64,000 nucleotides of DNA from Nocardiopsis flavescens. Lineage in GTDB: Bacteria > Actinomycetota > Actinomycetes > Streptosporangiales > Streptosporangiaceae. A program made the translations under genes and the position numbers. Where the stretch lies: the NCBI RefSeq assembly GCF_900141985.1, contig NZ_FQZK01000004.1, forward strand, positions 310,001 to 374,000, in the 5' to 3' direction. The notes beneath the pieces were generated by a model. That model was not told the DNA's origin and ran no database searches. It saw nothing but the letters and a program-made list of their open reading frames with translations. This document shows positions 11,593-22,583 of the stretch, in pieces; position 1 is the first letter of the stretch, and the number at the start of each line of letters is the position of its first letter.

Positions 11593-12516
11593 TCAGGCGG
11601 GGAAGTCCCCGGCGCGGCCCAGGTAGGCGGGGGGCTCCTTGTCCAGGCGCGCGCCCGTCCAGTCGCCCAGGGCGGCCGCCGCCGACAGGCTGACACCGGT
11701 GTGCAGGCCGCTGCGGTGCAGCAGGTACAGCAGGTCCTCGGTGGCGATGTTGCCGGTCGCGGCCGGGGCGAACGGGCAGCCGCCGAACCCGCCGACGCTG
11801 GAGTCCAGCACCCGCACCCCCGCCTGTGCGGCGGCCCAGGCGTTGGCGTACCCGGTGTTGCGGGTGTTGTGGAAGTGGCAGCGCAGGGCACGCCCGCCGA
11901 CGACCGCGGCCACCGCGCCCACCAGCTCGGTGACCTGGCCGGGCACGCCCACCCCGATCGTGTCGGCCAGCGCGATCTCCACCGCCGAGGTGTCGGCGAT
12001 GCGCCGCACCACCTCCACCACCCGCTCCGTGGACACCTCGCCGTCGAAGGGGCAGCCGAACGCCGTCGACACGGTGACGCTCAGCGGGATGCCGGTGCCC
12101 TCCAGGGCGCGGTCGATGTCGGCCAGGGTGTCGAGCATCGCGTCGACGGTGCTGCCCTGGTTGCGGACGCTGAACCCGTCGGTGGCGGGGACCGCCACGT
12201 TCACCTCGGACACCGCGGCCTCCACCGCGCGGTCCAGCCCGCGCCGGTTGAGGACCAGACCGATGTGGGAGACGTCCGGGCCGCGCCGGACGCCCTTCAT
12301 GATCTCCTCGGCCCCGGCCATCTGCGGGACCCGCCTGGGGTTGACGAAGCTGACCGCCTCGATGCGGCGCAGGCCCGCGTCGGCGGCCCGGTCGATCATC
12401 GCGATCCGGTCGTCGACCGAGAGCACCTTCGCCTCGTTCTGCAACCCGTCGCGCGGTCCCACCTCGACGATCTCGACGTGCTCCGCGCCCGCCGGCCCCC
12501 GGTCGTCCACGGCCAT
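11593..12516 (-). CDS. Hydroxymethylglutaryl-CoA lyase
   Basis: Cleaves HMG-CoA to acetoacetate and acetyl-CoA in leucine degradation. The 307-residue TIM barrel shows EVGPRDGLQNE with the metal-binding Asp, the HFHNTRN metal-ligand motif, and GGFGGCPFAPAATGN containing the catalytic Cys, all as in the family. The ATG at 12516 follows GGAGGGGGAA at good distance; the frame's earlier start at 12552 is unneeded. It stands alone between two hairpin-bearing gaps, with a GNAT gene upstream on the same strand, rather than in a leucine-degradation operon. Confidence 0.92.
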   Translation of the reverse strand: MAVDDRGPAGAEHVEIVEVGPRDGLQNEAKVLSVDDRIAMIDRAADAGLRRIEAVSFVNPRRVPQMAGAEEIMKGVRRGPDVSHIGLVLNRRGLDRAVEAAVSEVNVAVPATDGFSVRNQGSTVDAMLDTLADIDRALEGTGIPLSVTVSTAFGCPFDGEVSTERVVEVVRRIADTSAVEIALADTIGVGVPGQVTELVGAVAAVVGGRALRCHFHNTRNTGYANAWAAAQAGVRVLDSSVGGFGGCPFAPAATGNIATEDLLYLLHRSGLHTGVSLSAAAALGDWTGARLDKEPPAYLGRAGDFPA

Positions 12517-12594
12517 GGTGTTCCCCCTCCACCCGTCCCTGCGTTCGCGCACAGGCTAGCCCAGCGGCCCCGCGCGCCCCGGCGGCGGGGCCGG

Positions 12595-13590
12595 TCAGCG
12601 CAGGGCGAGGGCGGGGCGGATCTCCCAGGTCGTCCACACGGGGCGGTAGCCCATGCGGTTCCAGAACGGGCCCGACAGGGGGTTCATCGCCGCGTAGTTG
12701 AGCACCGAGACGCCCACGCCGTGGCTGTCCAGCGCCTGGTGGGCCTGGCCGACCAGGGCGGTGCCGATGCCGTTGCCGCGCTCGGCGGCGGTGACGACCC
12801 CGTAGCCGATGTGCGCGATGGGGCGGGCCCGGACCAGCGACTTGGCCCAGCGGGACCGCTCGGGCGGGGACACCCACAGCAGGCCCACGGCGCGTCCGCG
12901 GCGCTCGGCCAGCCAGATCCAGGAGCGGGAGCGCTCCAGGGCGCGGGCCGCCACCTTGCGGGTCTGCTCGGCGGTGTCGGGCTGGAGGAACACGCCGCCG
13001 AAGTGCTGCTCGTAGCGGTGCTCCTCCATGAGCAGCCCCACCACCTGGGTGAGGTCGCTGCGGTCGGCCAGCCGGATGGTGACGTCGCGCGGCGGCAGCG
13101 ACGGGGGCACGCCCCGGCGGCGCTGGCGGGCGGCGAGCACGGTGTAGGGCTGCAGGCCGTGGCGCTGGAGCGGGATGACCCCGCACACGTCGCGGGAGGG
13201 CCAGCTCACCAGGGCGGCCGACTCCGAGCCGGTGCCGGTGGGCAGGTCCTCCAGCTGGTCGCGCCAGCTGGTGAGCAGGGAGTCCAGGGCGCGGGAGGGG
13301 TCGGGGCCGCCGACGATGGGGGTCAGCCAGTGCTGGTCGGGCACGCCCCAGATCCGGCCGACCTCGCCGGGCTGGTACCAGGTGTAGTGCATGGCGCCCG
13401 CGGCGACCGTGCGGCCGTCCTCGTCGCTGACGGTCAGCAGGGGATAGGAGTCGGCGGCGAAGCTCACCGGTTCGGGCAGCAGGGGGTCCGCGGCCGCCCA
13501 GCGCTGAGCGGCGGACCGCACCAGCGGATCGAGGCCCGCATCGCCCCCGGGCGACTCATCATGTCGCACCCGGGCGACATAACCGCTCAT
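12595..13590 (-). CDS. GNAT-family acetyltransferase
   Basis: Acyl-CoA-dependent transferase of unknown substrate. The 331-residue product has a C-terminal GNAT domain (about 175-325) with the acetyl-CoA binding pattern in GYGVVTAAERGNGIGTALVGQAHQ and a closing NRMGYRPVW segment. The N-terminal 160 residues (YPLLTVSDEDGRTVAAGAMH) look like a second, degenerate GNAT fold, a tandem arrangement common in actinobacteria. The ATG at 13590 has GGGAGGGG upstream. Its promoter region holds an inverted repeat (13667-13699). Substrate cannot be read from sequence. Confidence 0.82.
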   Translation of the reverse strand: MSGYVARVRHDESPGGDAGLDPLVRSAAQRWAAADPLLPEPVSFAADSYPLLTVSDEDGRTVAAGAMHYTWYQPGEVGRIWGVPDQHWLTPIVGGPDPSRALDSLLTSWRDQLEDLPTGTGSESAALVSWPSRDVCGVIPLQRHGLQPYTVLAARQRRRGVPPSLPPRDVTIRLADRSDLTQVVGLLMEEHRYEQHFGGVFLQPDTAEQTRKVAARALERSRSWIWLAERRGRAVGLLWVSPPERSRWAKSLVRARPIAHIGYGVVTAAERGNGIGTALVGQAHQALDSHGVGVSVLNYAAMNPLSGPFWNRMGYRPVWTTWEIRPALALR

Positions 13591-13666
13591 CCACCCCTCC
13601 CCCAGCGGGTCTGACGTGTCCACCCCGCCGTCGTGCCGCCTCGACGACGAGCGGGACGAATCGACC

Positions 13667-13699
13667 GTACCGTCTCAGAGTCGGGCGGGGGAACGGTAC
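13667..13699. promoter_or_regulatory. Inverted repeat upstream of the GNAT gene
   Basis: GTACCGT and ACGGTAC form a perfect 7-base inverted repeat separated by 19 bases, about 75-110 bases upstream of the GNAT start. It could be an operator or a weak hairpin. The rest of the 291-base gap (13591-13881) shows no gene. Confidence 0.3.
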
Positions 13700-13881
13700 A
13701 GCCGACCGACACCGAAAGTTCACACTCGGTGGTGGCGTCCGCCCGATCCGTCGTCACCCATCCGCATTGACGCGGATATGGACGGTGACCACCGTAACCG
13801 ATCCAAGGTCACTCTCAGGCGGCGGGACGGTCAATCCACCGACACGGAAACACCGCGGGGGCGGCGATCCGCCGCCGGGGA

Positions 13882-14316
13882 TCACTTGCGGGCGACGCCG
13901 CCCTCGGCGACGGTGGTGTTGCGGCCCTGGTTGACGATCGTGGGCTCGCCGTCCGCGAAGGAGATCGTGTTGTCCACCCCGACCAGCACGATCTTGTCGG
14001 CGGAGCCCACGTCGACGGTCGACCCGCGGCCGGTGGCGCGCACCACCCCGCAGGTCCCGTCGAGGACCACGACGGCGTCGTCGGCCGAGACCACGACCTC
14101 GCGACCCCCGCACTCCTCGTGCACCTCGGAGCCGTCGTCGACGACGATGATCACATCGTCGGCGTCCACGTTCTCCTCGGGGATCGTGACGGCGTCGGCC
14201 CCGGGGGGCAGGTCGGGGCCCTCGACCTGCTCGCGGCCGAAGGCCAGGCCGCACCCGGTCAGCACGGTGCCGAGCAGCACGGCACCGCAGGCGACCAGCT
14301 GGAGTCGAGCCCTCAT
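13882..14316 (-). CDS. DUF3060-type lipoprotein
   Basis: A secreted lipoprotein of unknown role. The ATG at 14316 gives a 144-residue protein with a basic n-region (MRAR), a hydrophobic stretch and the lipobox LTGC with the lipid-attached Cys at residue 22. The remainder is a short-repeat beta-rich domain: VVVSADDAVVVLDGTCG, DVGSADKIVLVGVDN and TIVNQGRNTT are typical of DUF3060, which is expected to form a small parallel beta solenoid. The window also encodes Lgt, which would lipidate it. No function is known for the family. Confidence 0.83.
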   Translation of the reverse strand: MRARLQLVACGAVLLGTVLTGCGLAFGREQVEGPDLPPGADAVTIPEENVDADDVIIVVDDGSEVHEECGGREVVVSADDAVVVLDGTCGVVRATGRGSTVDVGSADKIVLVGVDNTISFADGEPTIVNQGRNTTVAEGGVARK

Positions 14317-14463
14317 CGTTTCCCCCACACCCGGCTTCACCCGGCATTTGCGACATACATCCTGCGCAAGACCAAGATTATGTCACGCGGAGGTAACTGC
14401 GCGACCCTATCGTTGCGTCACCGTATCCGCACCGAGACCTCGCGGGACGCGAAGCCCCATGGC

Positions 14464-16560
<2,097 letters not shown>

Positions 16561-16778
16561 GTCGCCCTCTTCCCCTCGTCGCCCGGGACCCGGCCCCGCA
16601 CACGGGTCCCCGTCCACCTAACGCTACCGACCGCCCCGGACATCCCGCGGCCCGCGGGCGCACGCGCCCCCGCCCGCCCGGGACGGCCGACCGGGCCCCC
16701 GAGACCCCTGACCCGGCGGGCGTCCCGGGGTTACCATCGAGACCAGCGCACCGCGCCCCCGGAATAGAGGTGCCAGCC

Positions 16779-17990
16779 GTGTCCCACCCCCGCCGACCCA
16801 CCTTCGACCCGACCCTGCCGCCCCGGACGCTCGCCCGCCTGCGCGCCCACCCCGAGCGGCTCCTGCCCGACTCGGTGGGCCCCTCCGCACGGCTCACCTG
16901 GCGCCGCGGCGCCGCGCTCACCGCCGCCGGCGGCACCTCCCTGGCCGCGGTCGCCCTGCTCGTGCCCGGCGCGGCCACGCCCCTCATCGCCCTACTGTGC
17001 CTCGTCGTCACCGCCGCCGTCCTGAACCTGGTCTCCGACCGGGGCTCCCTCGCCGACGACTGGGCCGACCTGCTCATGCACGCCTTCTGGGCGCTGCCGG
17101 TGTCCACCGCCGCCGTCATGGCCGGCCACCTGCTCCTGGGCGGCGCCCTGGAGCCGCTGGCCGCCGCCGTCCCCGGCAGCGCCCCCGCCGCCGCCCTCTA
17201 CCTCGCCGTCGCCGGAGGCGGGGCCGGCGCGGTCATGCGCCCCGGCATGCTGCCCCGGCTGGCCTCGGAGAACCGCCGCCGGTACGTGCTGCCCGAGGAC
17301 TTCGGCCGCCCCTACAGCCACGCCACCCGGCACGAGGAGCCCGAGGCCCACCTGTTCGCCCGACTACAGCAGGCCACCGACCGCGTCGAGGAGGGCGGCC
17401 GGGTGCTGGGCGGGTCCTTCGACGCCGCCTCCACCCTGCCCCTGCTCCGCGAGGAGGAGTGGCGCATGTCCCAGGAGCTGCTGCGGCTGCGCGCGCTCCG
17501 CCGCGAACTGCTCCAGCGCAAGCGGGAGGCGGTCTCCCGGCAGGTCACCCGCGCCCTCCAGCCCCAGGAGGAGGCGGTCGCCCGCGCCCACACCGCCCTG
17601 GCCGAGCGCATCGGCGTGCTGGCCGACTACGGCGGGCGCGTTCGCGCCGCCGTCACCGCCCACCGCGAGTGGGAGCAGTGCCAGGCGATCGCCGACCGCG
17701 CCGCCGAGTACGCCGACCTGGCCCTGACCACCGCGCGCGGGACCATGCGGACCGACGAGATCGACGACAGCCTGCTCAGCGTCCGGGCCGCCCACTCCGT
17801 CCGCGAGGAGCTGGTGCGCGAGGCCGTGGACGCCGGCTCGTCGCTGTCGGCGGCGCTGCACCCCGGGGCCGGGGCCGGGACGGACGGGTCCGGGACCGGG
17901 AACGCCGCCCGCGGACCCCTGGACGTCCCCCGGCCGCGCCCCTGCACCGCCCCCGAGCCCGCCCCGGGCCCCGCGGCGGCGCAGGACTGA
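16779..17990 (+). CDS. Integral membrane protein of unknown function, coiled-coil tail
   Basis: I do not recognise a characterised family. The protein (about 403 aa) has an N-terminal cytoplasmic stretch, two hydrophobic helices near residues 43-85, a pair near 95-150, then a long charged, Leu-rich C-terminal half (about 190-355; REEEWRMSQELLRLRALRREL) that looks coiled-coil. A low-complexity Pro/Gly tail closes it. Conserved membrane proteins of this type sit near coaE and uvrB in other actinobacteria. I prefer the GTG at 16779 because AGAGG lies 8 bases before it; another GTG at 16770 is in frame. It converges on coaE across a palindromic hairpin. Confidence 0.75.
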   Translation: MSHPRRPTFDPTLPPRTLARLRAHPERLLPDSVGPSARLTWRRGAALTAAGGTSLAAVALLVPGAATPLIALLCLVVTAAVLNLVSDRGSLADDWADLLMHAFWALPVSTAAVMAGHLLLGGALEPLAAAVPGSAPAAALYLAVAGGGAGAVMRPGMLPRLASENRRRYVLPEDFGRPYSHATRHEEPEAHLFARLQQATDRVEEGGRVLGGSFDAASTLPLLREEEWRMSQELLRLRALRRELLQRKREAVSRQVTRALQPQEEAVARAHTALAERIGVLADYGGRVRAAVTAHREWEQCQAIADRAAEYADLALTTARGTMRTDEIDDSLLSVRAAHSVREELVREAVDAGSSLSAALHPGAGAGTDGSGTGNAARGPLDVPRPRPCTAPEPAPGPAAAQD

Positions 17991-18002
17991 ACCCCGGCGC
18001 GG

Positions 18003-18022
18003 GCCCGCCCCGCGGGGCGGGC
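18003..18022. terminator. Palindromic hairpin between convergent genes
   Basis: GCCCGCCCCG followed directly by its exact reverse complement, filling the gap between the membrane-protein stop (17990) and the coaE stop (18023). It can act for both strands. Confidence 0.6.
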
Positions 18023-18625
18023 TCAGGCCGCGCGGGACAGCAGTTCGTCCCACAGGCGCGCGACCCGCTCGGTGAGCTGCTCCCGGGTACCGGAGTTGTC
18101 CACGACCAGGTCCGCCGCGGCCAGCCGGGTCTCCCGGTCGGCCTGCGCCCGGATGCGCGCCCGCACCTGCTCCGGGTCCATGCCGCGGGTCCGGACCACC
18201 CGGCGCACCCGCTCCTCGTCGGGGGTGTCGACGACCACCACCACGTCGTACAGCGGCTCCAGGCCGTTCTCCACCAGCAGCGGCACGTCGTACACCAGCA
18301 CCGGGGCACCCCGCTCCCGCGCCAGCTCCATCAGCTCGGCGCTGCGCTCCCCCACCAGCGGGTGCACGATGGCGTTGAGCCGGGCCAGCCTCGCCTCGTC
18401 GGCGAACACGATCTCCCCCAGCCGGGCCCGGTCCAGGGAGCCGTCCGGGGCGAGCACCTCCGCGCCGAACTCCCCGACCACCTCCGCCAGGCCCGGCGTG
18501 CCCGGTTCGACCACCTCGCGGGCGATCGCGTCGGCGTCGACCACCACCGCGCCGTACCCGGCCAGTTCCGCGGAGACCGCGCTCTTGCCCGAGCCGATCC
18601 CCCCCGTCAGTCCCACTTTCAGCAT
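18023..18625 (-). CDS. coaE: Dephospho-CoA kinase
   Basis: Catalyses the last step of coenzyme A synthesis, phosphorylating dephospho-CoA. The 200-residue product opens with the P-loop [11 protein letters not shown] (residues 5-15), followed by [13 protein letters not shown] and, in the middle, AIVHPLV and [12 protein letters not shown], the usual CoaE landmarks. ATG start at 18625. Many actinobacterial CoaE proteins carry an extra C-terminal domain; this one is the short single-domain form. Located near rpsA, polA and uvrB as in other actinobacterial chromosomes. Confidence 0.94.
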   Translation of the reverse strand: MLKVGLTGGIGSGKSAVSAELAGYGAVVVDADAIAREVVEPGTPGLAEVVGEFGAEVLAPDGSLDRARLGEIVFADEARLARLNAIVHPLVGERSAELMELARERGAPVLVYDVPLLVENGLEPLYDVVVVVDTPDEERVRRVVRTRGMDPEQVRARIRAQADRETRLAAADLVVDNSGTREQLTERVARLWDELLSRAA

Positions 18626-19101
18626 GCGACGACCCTACGCAACGCACCGCCCGTACGGCGCCCCGGGCCTTGCGGACGCACCGAGGCGGCGGAACCGCAC
18701 AGGACCCGCAGGACGCACACGGAACGACCGGGCCCGCACGGCGGCTTGCGGGGCGCCGAGGGCGGACGAGGTTGTGCCTGGCCCTGCAAGGCACGCGAAA
18801 CGGCAGTACCCACGGGACCGGACGGCCGCACGGGGCGACCGGACCCGCCCGGCGGCCCGCACCGCACCGGCGACAGCGAGACCCGCACGGCGGCCCGCAC
18901 CGCACCGGCGACAGCGAGACCCGCACGGCCCCGGGGACCCACGAGGGCCTGCGGGACACGGGACGCCAGAGGCGCACGGGGCCCTGCGAGGGGGTCGGGA
19001 GCGAACGAGCGCAACCGGGGAGACACGCACCGGCCCCGGGGACGCACCCGCGACGACGGGGCCCACGGGGCGGCGTTCGTCCCGCGGGGCCGGGCGGAGC
19101 C
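18626..19101. other. 476-base gap without a gene, with tandem repeats
   Basis: Between coaE (start 18625) and the GNAT gene (end 19102). The sequence is dominated by CGCAC and GGACCCGC motifs on one strand. Open frames are present in all phases but give only Arg/Pro/Thr/Gly-rich products with no family likeness, so I call no gene. It may hold the coaE promoter and contains the 38-base tandem repeat. Confidence 0.5.
18850..18925. repeat. 38-base tandem repeat, two exact copies
   Basis: A 38-base unit beginning CGGCGGCCCGCACCGCACCG occurs twice in perfect tandem (18850-18887 and 18888-18925), with a few bases of a third copy after it and partial echoes before. Confidence 0.85.
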
Positions 19102-19590
19102 TCAGGGCGCGGGCACCGCCAGCTCCTTGCGCATGTGCACCATCACCAGGTGGTCGGCGACCCGTTCCCGGTGCGTCACCGCGTACCCCGCCCGCCGGTA
19201 CAGGAGCTGGCCGCTCGCGCTCTGCGCCCCCGTGAACAGGGTCAGCGCCGCCAGGTCGGGGCGGCGCCCGCGCAGCTCGCCCTCCACCCGCTCCAGCAGG
19301 GCCGTGCCCACCCCGCGCCGCCGCCGGTCAGGCGCCACCGCCAGGCGGCCCACCACCCCGGTCGTCCCGGTGGTCTGGGCGCGCACCGACCCGACGATCC
19401 GGTGCCCCTCGACGGCCTTGAGCACCAGGGTGTCCGGGGAGCCCAGGAGCTTGCCCATCCGTTCCAGGGTCTCGGTGAGCGGCAGGATGAACGGGTCCCC
19501 GCAGTCCTGCGCCTCGTCGACGAACGCCGCCCGCTGGAGGGTGTGGATCTCCCCCGCGTCGGCGGGGGCGGCCGGATGGATCTCGAACAC
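19102..19590 (-). CDS. GNAT-family N-acetyltransferase
   Basis: Single-domain acyltransferase, 162 residues, substrate unknown. The acetyl-CoA pyrophosphate-binding loop is clear: VVGRLAVAPDRRRRGVGTAL around residues 78-97, followed by ALTLFTGAQSASGQLLYRRAGY, the last strands of the fold. The GTG at 19590 has GGAG just upstream. Divergent from the DUF1801 gene across 85 bases, so the two probably share a promoter region. Confidence 0.87.
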   Translation of the reverse strand: MFEIHPAAPADAGEIHTLQRAAFVDEAQDCGDPFILPLTETLERMGKLLGSPDTLVLKAVEGHRIVGSVRAQTTGTTGVVGRLAVAPDRRRRGVGTALLERVEGELRGRRPDLAALTLFTGAQSASGQLLYRRAGYAVTHRERVADHLVMVHMRKELAVPAP

Positions 19591-19675
19591 GGCGACTCCT
19601 CACACGCCCCGCCCGCCGGGGCGCCACGGCACGAGACTAGCCCGTCGGTCACCCCCGGGGCGTAGTGTCGCGGAC

Positions 19676-20041
19676 ATGGTGACGAGCAAGGCGACCGGTG
19701 TCGACGACTACCTGGCGGAGCTGCCCGAGACGCGCCGGGAGGCGCTGACGGCCATCCGGGACCTGTGCCGGCGCGAACTGCCGGGGTTCGAGGAGGCGAT
19801 GGAGTACGGCATGCCCGCCTACCGGCGGCGGGGGGAGCGGGAGGTCGCGGTGGCGTTCGCCTCCCAGAAGCGCTACATCTCGGTCTACCTCCTGCACCCA
19901 CGGGTGCGGGAGGCCTTCGCGGACCGGCTGGCCGGGCACGACACCGGCAAGGGGTGCCTGCGCTTCTCCCGCCCGGAGAAGGTGGACACCGCCCTGCTGC
20001 GGGACCTGCTGCGCGCGGTCGCGGCCGACCCCGGCGACTGA
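19676..20041 (+). CDS. DUF1801 domain protein (YdhG-like)
   Basis: Small cytoplasmic protein of 121 residues. The pattern VDDYLAELPETRREALTAIRDL at the N-terminus, the EEAMEYGMPAYRR segment, and the C-terminal TGKGCLRFSRPEKVDTALLR match the DUF1801/YdhG fold. A relative in Bacillus is described as a possible intracellular iron chaperone, but most members are uncharacterised. I take the ATG at 19676; a GTG follows immediately. A hairpin at 20080 ends the unit, opposite the convergent rpsA. Confidence 0.85.
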   Translation: MVTSKATGVDDYLAELPETRREALTAIRDLCRRELPGFEEAMEYGMPAYRRRGEREVAVAFASQKRYISVYLLHPRVREAFADRLAGHDTGKGCLRFSRPEKVDTALLRDLLRAVAADPGD

Positions 20042-20079
20042 CCCGCCGCCTCTCGCCCGCGCACGGCCCCGGACACGGC

Positions 20080-20111
20080 GAAGGGCCGCCCCCCGGAGGG
20101 GACGGCCCTTC
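20080..20111. terminator. Hairpin between DUF1801 gene and rpsA
   Basis: GAAGGGCCG plus CCCC pairs with GGGG plus CGGCCCTTC (one bulged A), with a short loop. It lies between convergent stops at 20041 and 20166 and may serve both strands. Confidence 0.65.
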
Positions 20112-20165
20112 ACTCGGCTATCGGCTCCCGCGGACGGGGCCGGCCCAACGGCTCTCGCGAACCGG

Positions 20166-21656
20166 TCAGGCCTCGCCGCCGGCGAGCTTCTCGCGCAGGG
20201 CGGCCAGGGCCTCGTCGGAGGCCAGGGCGCCGCTGGAGGCGGAGTCGGAACCGCCGCCGGAGCTCTGGGCCCCACCGGTGTAGTCCTCCTCCTCGGCCTC
20301 GGCCGGGGCGTTGGCCGCCTCGGCCTCGGCCGCGCGGGCCTCCTCGACCTGCTTGCGGTGCGCCTCGAACCGGGCCTGGGCCTCGGCGTAGCTGCGCTCC
20401 CACTCGTCGCGCTGGGCCTCGTAACCCTCGAGCCACTCGCCGGTGTCGGCGTCGAAGCCCTCGGGGTACTTGTAGTTGCCCTGCTCGTCGTACTCGGCGG
20501 CCATGCCGTACAGGGTGGGGTCGAAGTCCACCTGGTCCGGGGAGACGCTCTCGTTGGCCTGCTTCAGCGAGAGGCTGATGCGGCGGCGGTCGAGGTCGAT
20601 GTCGATGATCTTGACGAAGATCTCGGTGCCGACCTGGACGACCTGCTCGGGCACCTCGACGTGGCGCTCGGCCAGCTCGGAGATGTGGACCAGGCCCTCG
20701 ATGCCCTCCTCGACGCGGACGAACGCGCCGAACGGGACGAGCTTGGTGACCTTACCCGGGACGACCTGACCGATCTGGTGGGTCCGGGCGAACTGCTGCC
20801 ACGGGTCCTCCTGGGTCGCCTTCAGCGACAGGGAGACGCGCTCGCGCTCCATGTCGACGTCCAGGACCTCGACGGTGACCTCCTGGCCCACCTCGACGAC
20901 CTCGCTCGGGTGGTCGATGTGCTTCCAGGACAGCTCGGAGACGTGCACCAGGCCGTCGACGCCGCCCAGGTCCACGAACGCACCGAAGTTGACGATCGAG
21001 GAGACCACACCCTTGCGGATCTGGCCCTTCTGGAGGGTGTTGAGGAAGGTCTGGCGGACCTCCGACTGGGTCTGCTCGAGCCAGGCGCGGCGGGACAGGA
21101 CCACGTTGTTGCGGTTCTTGTCCAGCTCGATGATCTTGGCCTCGAGCTCGCGGCCGACGTACGGCTGCAGGTCGCGGACACGGCGCATCTCGACCAGGGA
21201 GGCGGGCAGGAAGCCGCGCAGGCCGATGTCGAGGATGAGACCACCCTTGACGACCTCGATGACGGTGCCGGTGACGACGCCGTCCTCTTCCTTGATCTTC
21301 TCGATCGTGCCCCAGGCGCGCTCGTACTGGGCGCGCTTCTTGGACAGGATGAGACGGCCTTCCTTGTCCTCCTTCTGGAGGACCAGGGCCTCGACCTGGT
21401 CGCCGACGGCGACGACCTCACCGGGGTCGACGTCGTGCTTGATCGAGAGTTCCCGTGACGGGATCACACCCTCGGTCTTGTAGCCGATGTCGAGCAAGAC
21501 CTCGTCTCGATCGACCTTCACGATGGTGCCCTCGACAATGTCACCGTCGTTGAAGTACTTGATGGTCTCGTCGATCGCCGCGAGGAAGGCTTCCTCGGAC
21601 CCGATGTCGTTGACCGCTACCTGGGGTGTCGAGGTGGCCTCGGTGCTGCTCGTCAT
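20166..21656 (-). CDS. rpsA: 30S ribosomal protein S1
   Basis: RNA-binding ribosomal protein that helps mRNA bind the 30S subunit. The 496-residue product has four S1 (OB-fold) repeats at about residues 36-106, 122-191, 208-277 and 293-363, each ending in a signature such as RLILSKKRAQ or RISLSLKQAN, followed by an acidic, Ala/Glu/Ser-rich tail. This is the four-domain actinobacterial form rather than the six-domain enterobacterial one. ATG at 21656. A good sigma70-like promoter lies over 200 bases upstream, implying a long leader. Confidence 0.96.
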   Translation of the reverse strand: MTSSTEATSTPQVAVNDIGSEEAFLAAIDETIKYFNDGDIVEGTIVKVDRDEVLLDIGYKTEGVIPSRELSIKHDVDPGEVVAVGDQVEALVLQKEDKEGRLILSKKRAQYERAWGTIEKIKEEDGVVTGTVIEVVKGGLILDIGLRGFLPASLVEMRRVRDLQPYVGRELEAKIIELDKNRNNVVLSRRAWLEQTQSEVRQTFLNTLQKGQIRKGVVSSIVNFGAFVDLGGVDGLVHVSELSWKHIDHPSEVVEVGQEVTVEVLDVDMERERVSLSLKATQEDPWQQFARTHQIGQVVPGKVTKLVPFGAFVRVEEGIEGLVHISELAERHVEVPEQVVQVGTEIFVKIIDIDLDRRRISLSLKQANESVSPDQVDFDPTLYGMAAEYDEQGNYKYPEGFDADTGEWLEGYEAQRDEWERSYAEAQARFEAHRKQVEEARAAEAEAANAPAEAEEEDYTGGAQSSGGGSDSASSGALASDEALAALREKLAGGEA

Positions 21657-21878
21657 TTGTGGGTGGACTCCGGATACGGACAGATTCAGAAGATGGGCAC
21701 GCCGCAGATCCGAGCCCGCCGATCCATCGTCCTGAAGGAGAGGAACGGTGCCACCGCGGAAAGGAGCCTTCCGCAGCGACCGACCGCCGGGTCCAGAAGA
21801 GTGGACCTTGGTGGTGCCGCCCCTCCGCCCTCCTGGCGGAGGACATCAGACGGCGCACGGACCCACAACGCTGCGGCC

Positions 21879-21907
21879 AGCATATGAGACAAGGGCGTCC
21901 TGGTCAA
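21879..21907 (-). promoter_or_regulatory. Promoter for rpsA with long untranslated leader
   Basis: On the minus strand TTGACC (21907-21902) and TATGCT (21884-21879) are spaced by exactly 17 bases, close to the primary sigma consensus. Transcription would start near 21870, leaving about 215 untranslated bases before the rpsA ATG at 21656. The rest of the 460-base gap 21657-22116 shows no gene. Confidence 0.65.
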
Positions 21908-22116
21908 TCGGAACCCCGAAGCGCCAACCCGGCGAAGATCGCAATGGCGGCAATGTACCCGAGTGCACAGGGGAAGATCAACTAGGCGATACCGACGCCC
22001 GTGAACTGGGTCGACACCCCCGCACAGCGGGCATTCCGGCGGCCCCGAAACGGCCGGTGCGGTCCGTACTGAAACGGTCACCCGGCATCACCGGGCACCC
22101 CCCGTACCGGTTTCGG

Positions 22117-22560
22117 TCAGTCGAGCGGCGGACGAGAACGTGACCGTTTGACGTCCCCGCGCCGCTTCTTCGCGTCCAGCCGGCGCTGCCGCGCCGCACG
22201 CCCCGGCCGGGTCGCCCTGCGCTCCCGCGGCGGCGGCGCCGTCGCCTCCGCCAACAGCTCGGCCATCCGCTCCAGGGCCTGCGCGCGGTTGCGCGCCTGC
22301 GACCGGTGCGTCTGCACCGACACCGTCAGCACACCGCCCACCAGCCGCCCCGACAGCCGCTCCAGGGCCCGCTCGCGCCGGGTCCGGCCCAGCGCGCCGC
22401 ACCCCGCCACGTCCAGCGACAGCGACACCCGGGTGTCCGAGGTGTTCACGTGCTGCCCGCCCGGCCCCGACGAGCGGGAGAACCGCCACACCAGGGCGTC
22501 GGCGGGAACGGTGACCGAACCCACGGACAGGCCGCCGTCCCCGGCGGTGCTCGCGTTCAT
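22117..22560 (-). CDS. arfB: Alternative peptide-chain release factor ArfB (YaeJ-like)
   Basis: Rescues stalled ribosomes by hydrolysing peptidyl-tRNA. The 147-residue protein has the GGQ catalytic loop in SSGPGGQHVNTSDTRVSL (about residues 30-47) but lacks the codon-recognition domains of RF1 and RF2. It ends in a basic tail (RRLDAKKRRGDVKRSRSR) like the one that enters the mRNA channel in known ArfB. ATG at 22560. It lies 23 bases downstream of the polA start side in opposite reading order, that is, immediately after polA's stop at 22584 on the same strand. Confidence 0.92.
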   Translation of the reverse strand: MNASTAGDGGLSVGSVTVPADALVWRFSRSSGPGGQHVNTSDTRVSLSLDVAGCGALGRTRRERALERLSGRLVGGVLTVSVQTHRSQARNRAQALERMAELLAEATAPPPRERRATRPGRAARQRRLDAKKRRGDVKRSRSRPPLD

Positions 22561-22583
22561 GCCACCGTCCCCTCCCTGCGCGC

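Noticed and set aside
21686..22081. A 131-codon minus-strand frame with CPLCGG and CRHC pairs, like a zinc ribbon
   Set aside because: It runs through the probable rpsA promoter, has no ribosome-binding site or family match, and the Cys spacing can be chance.
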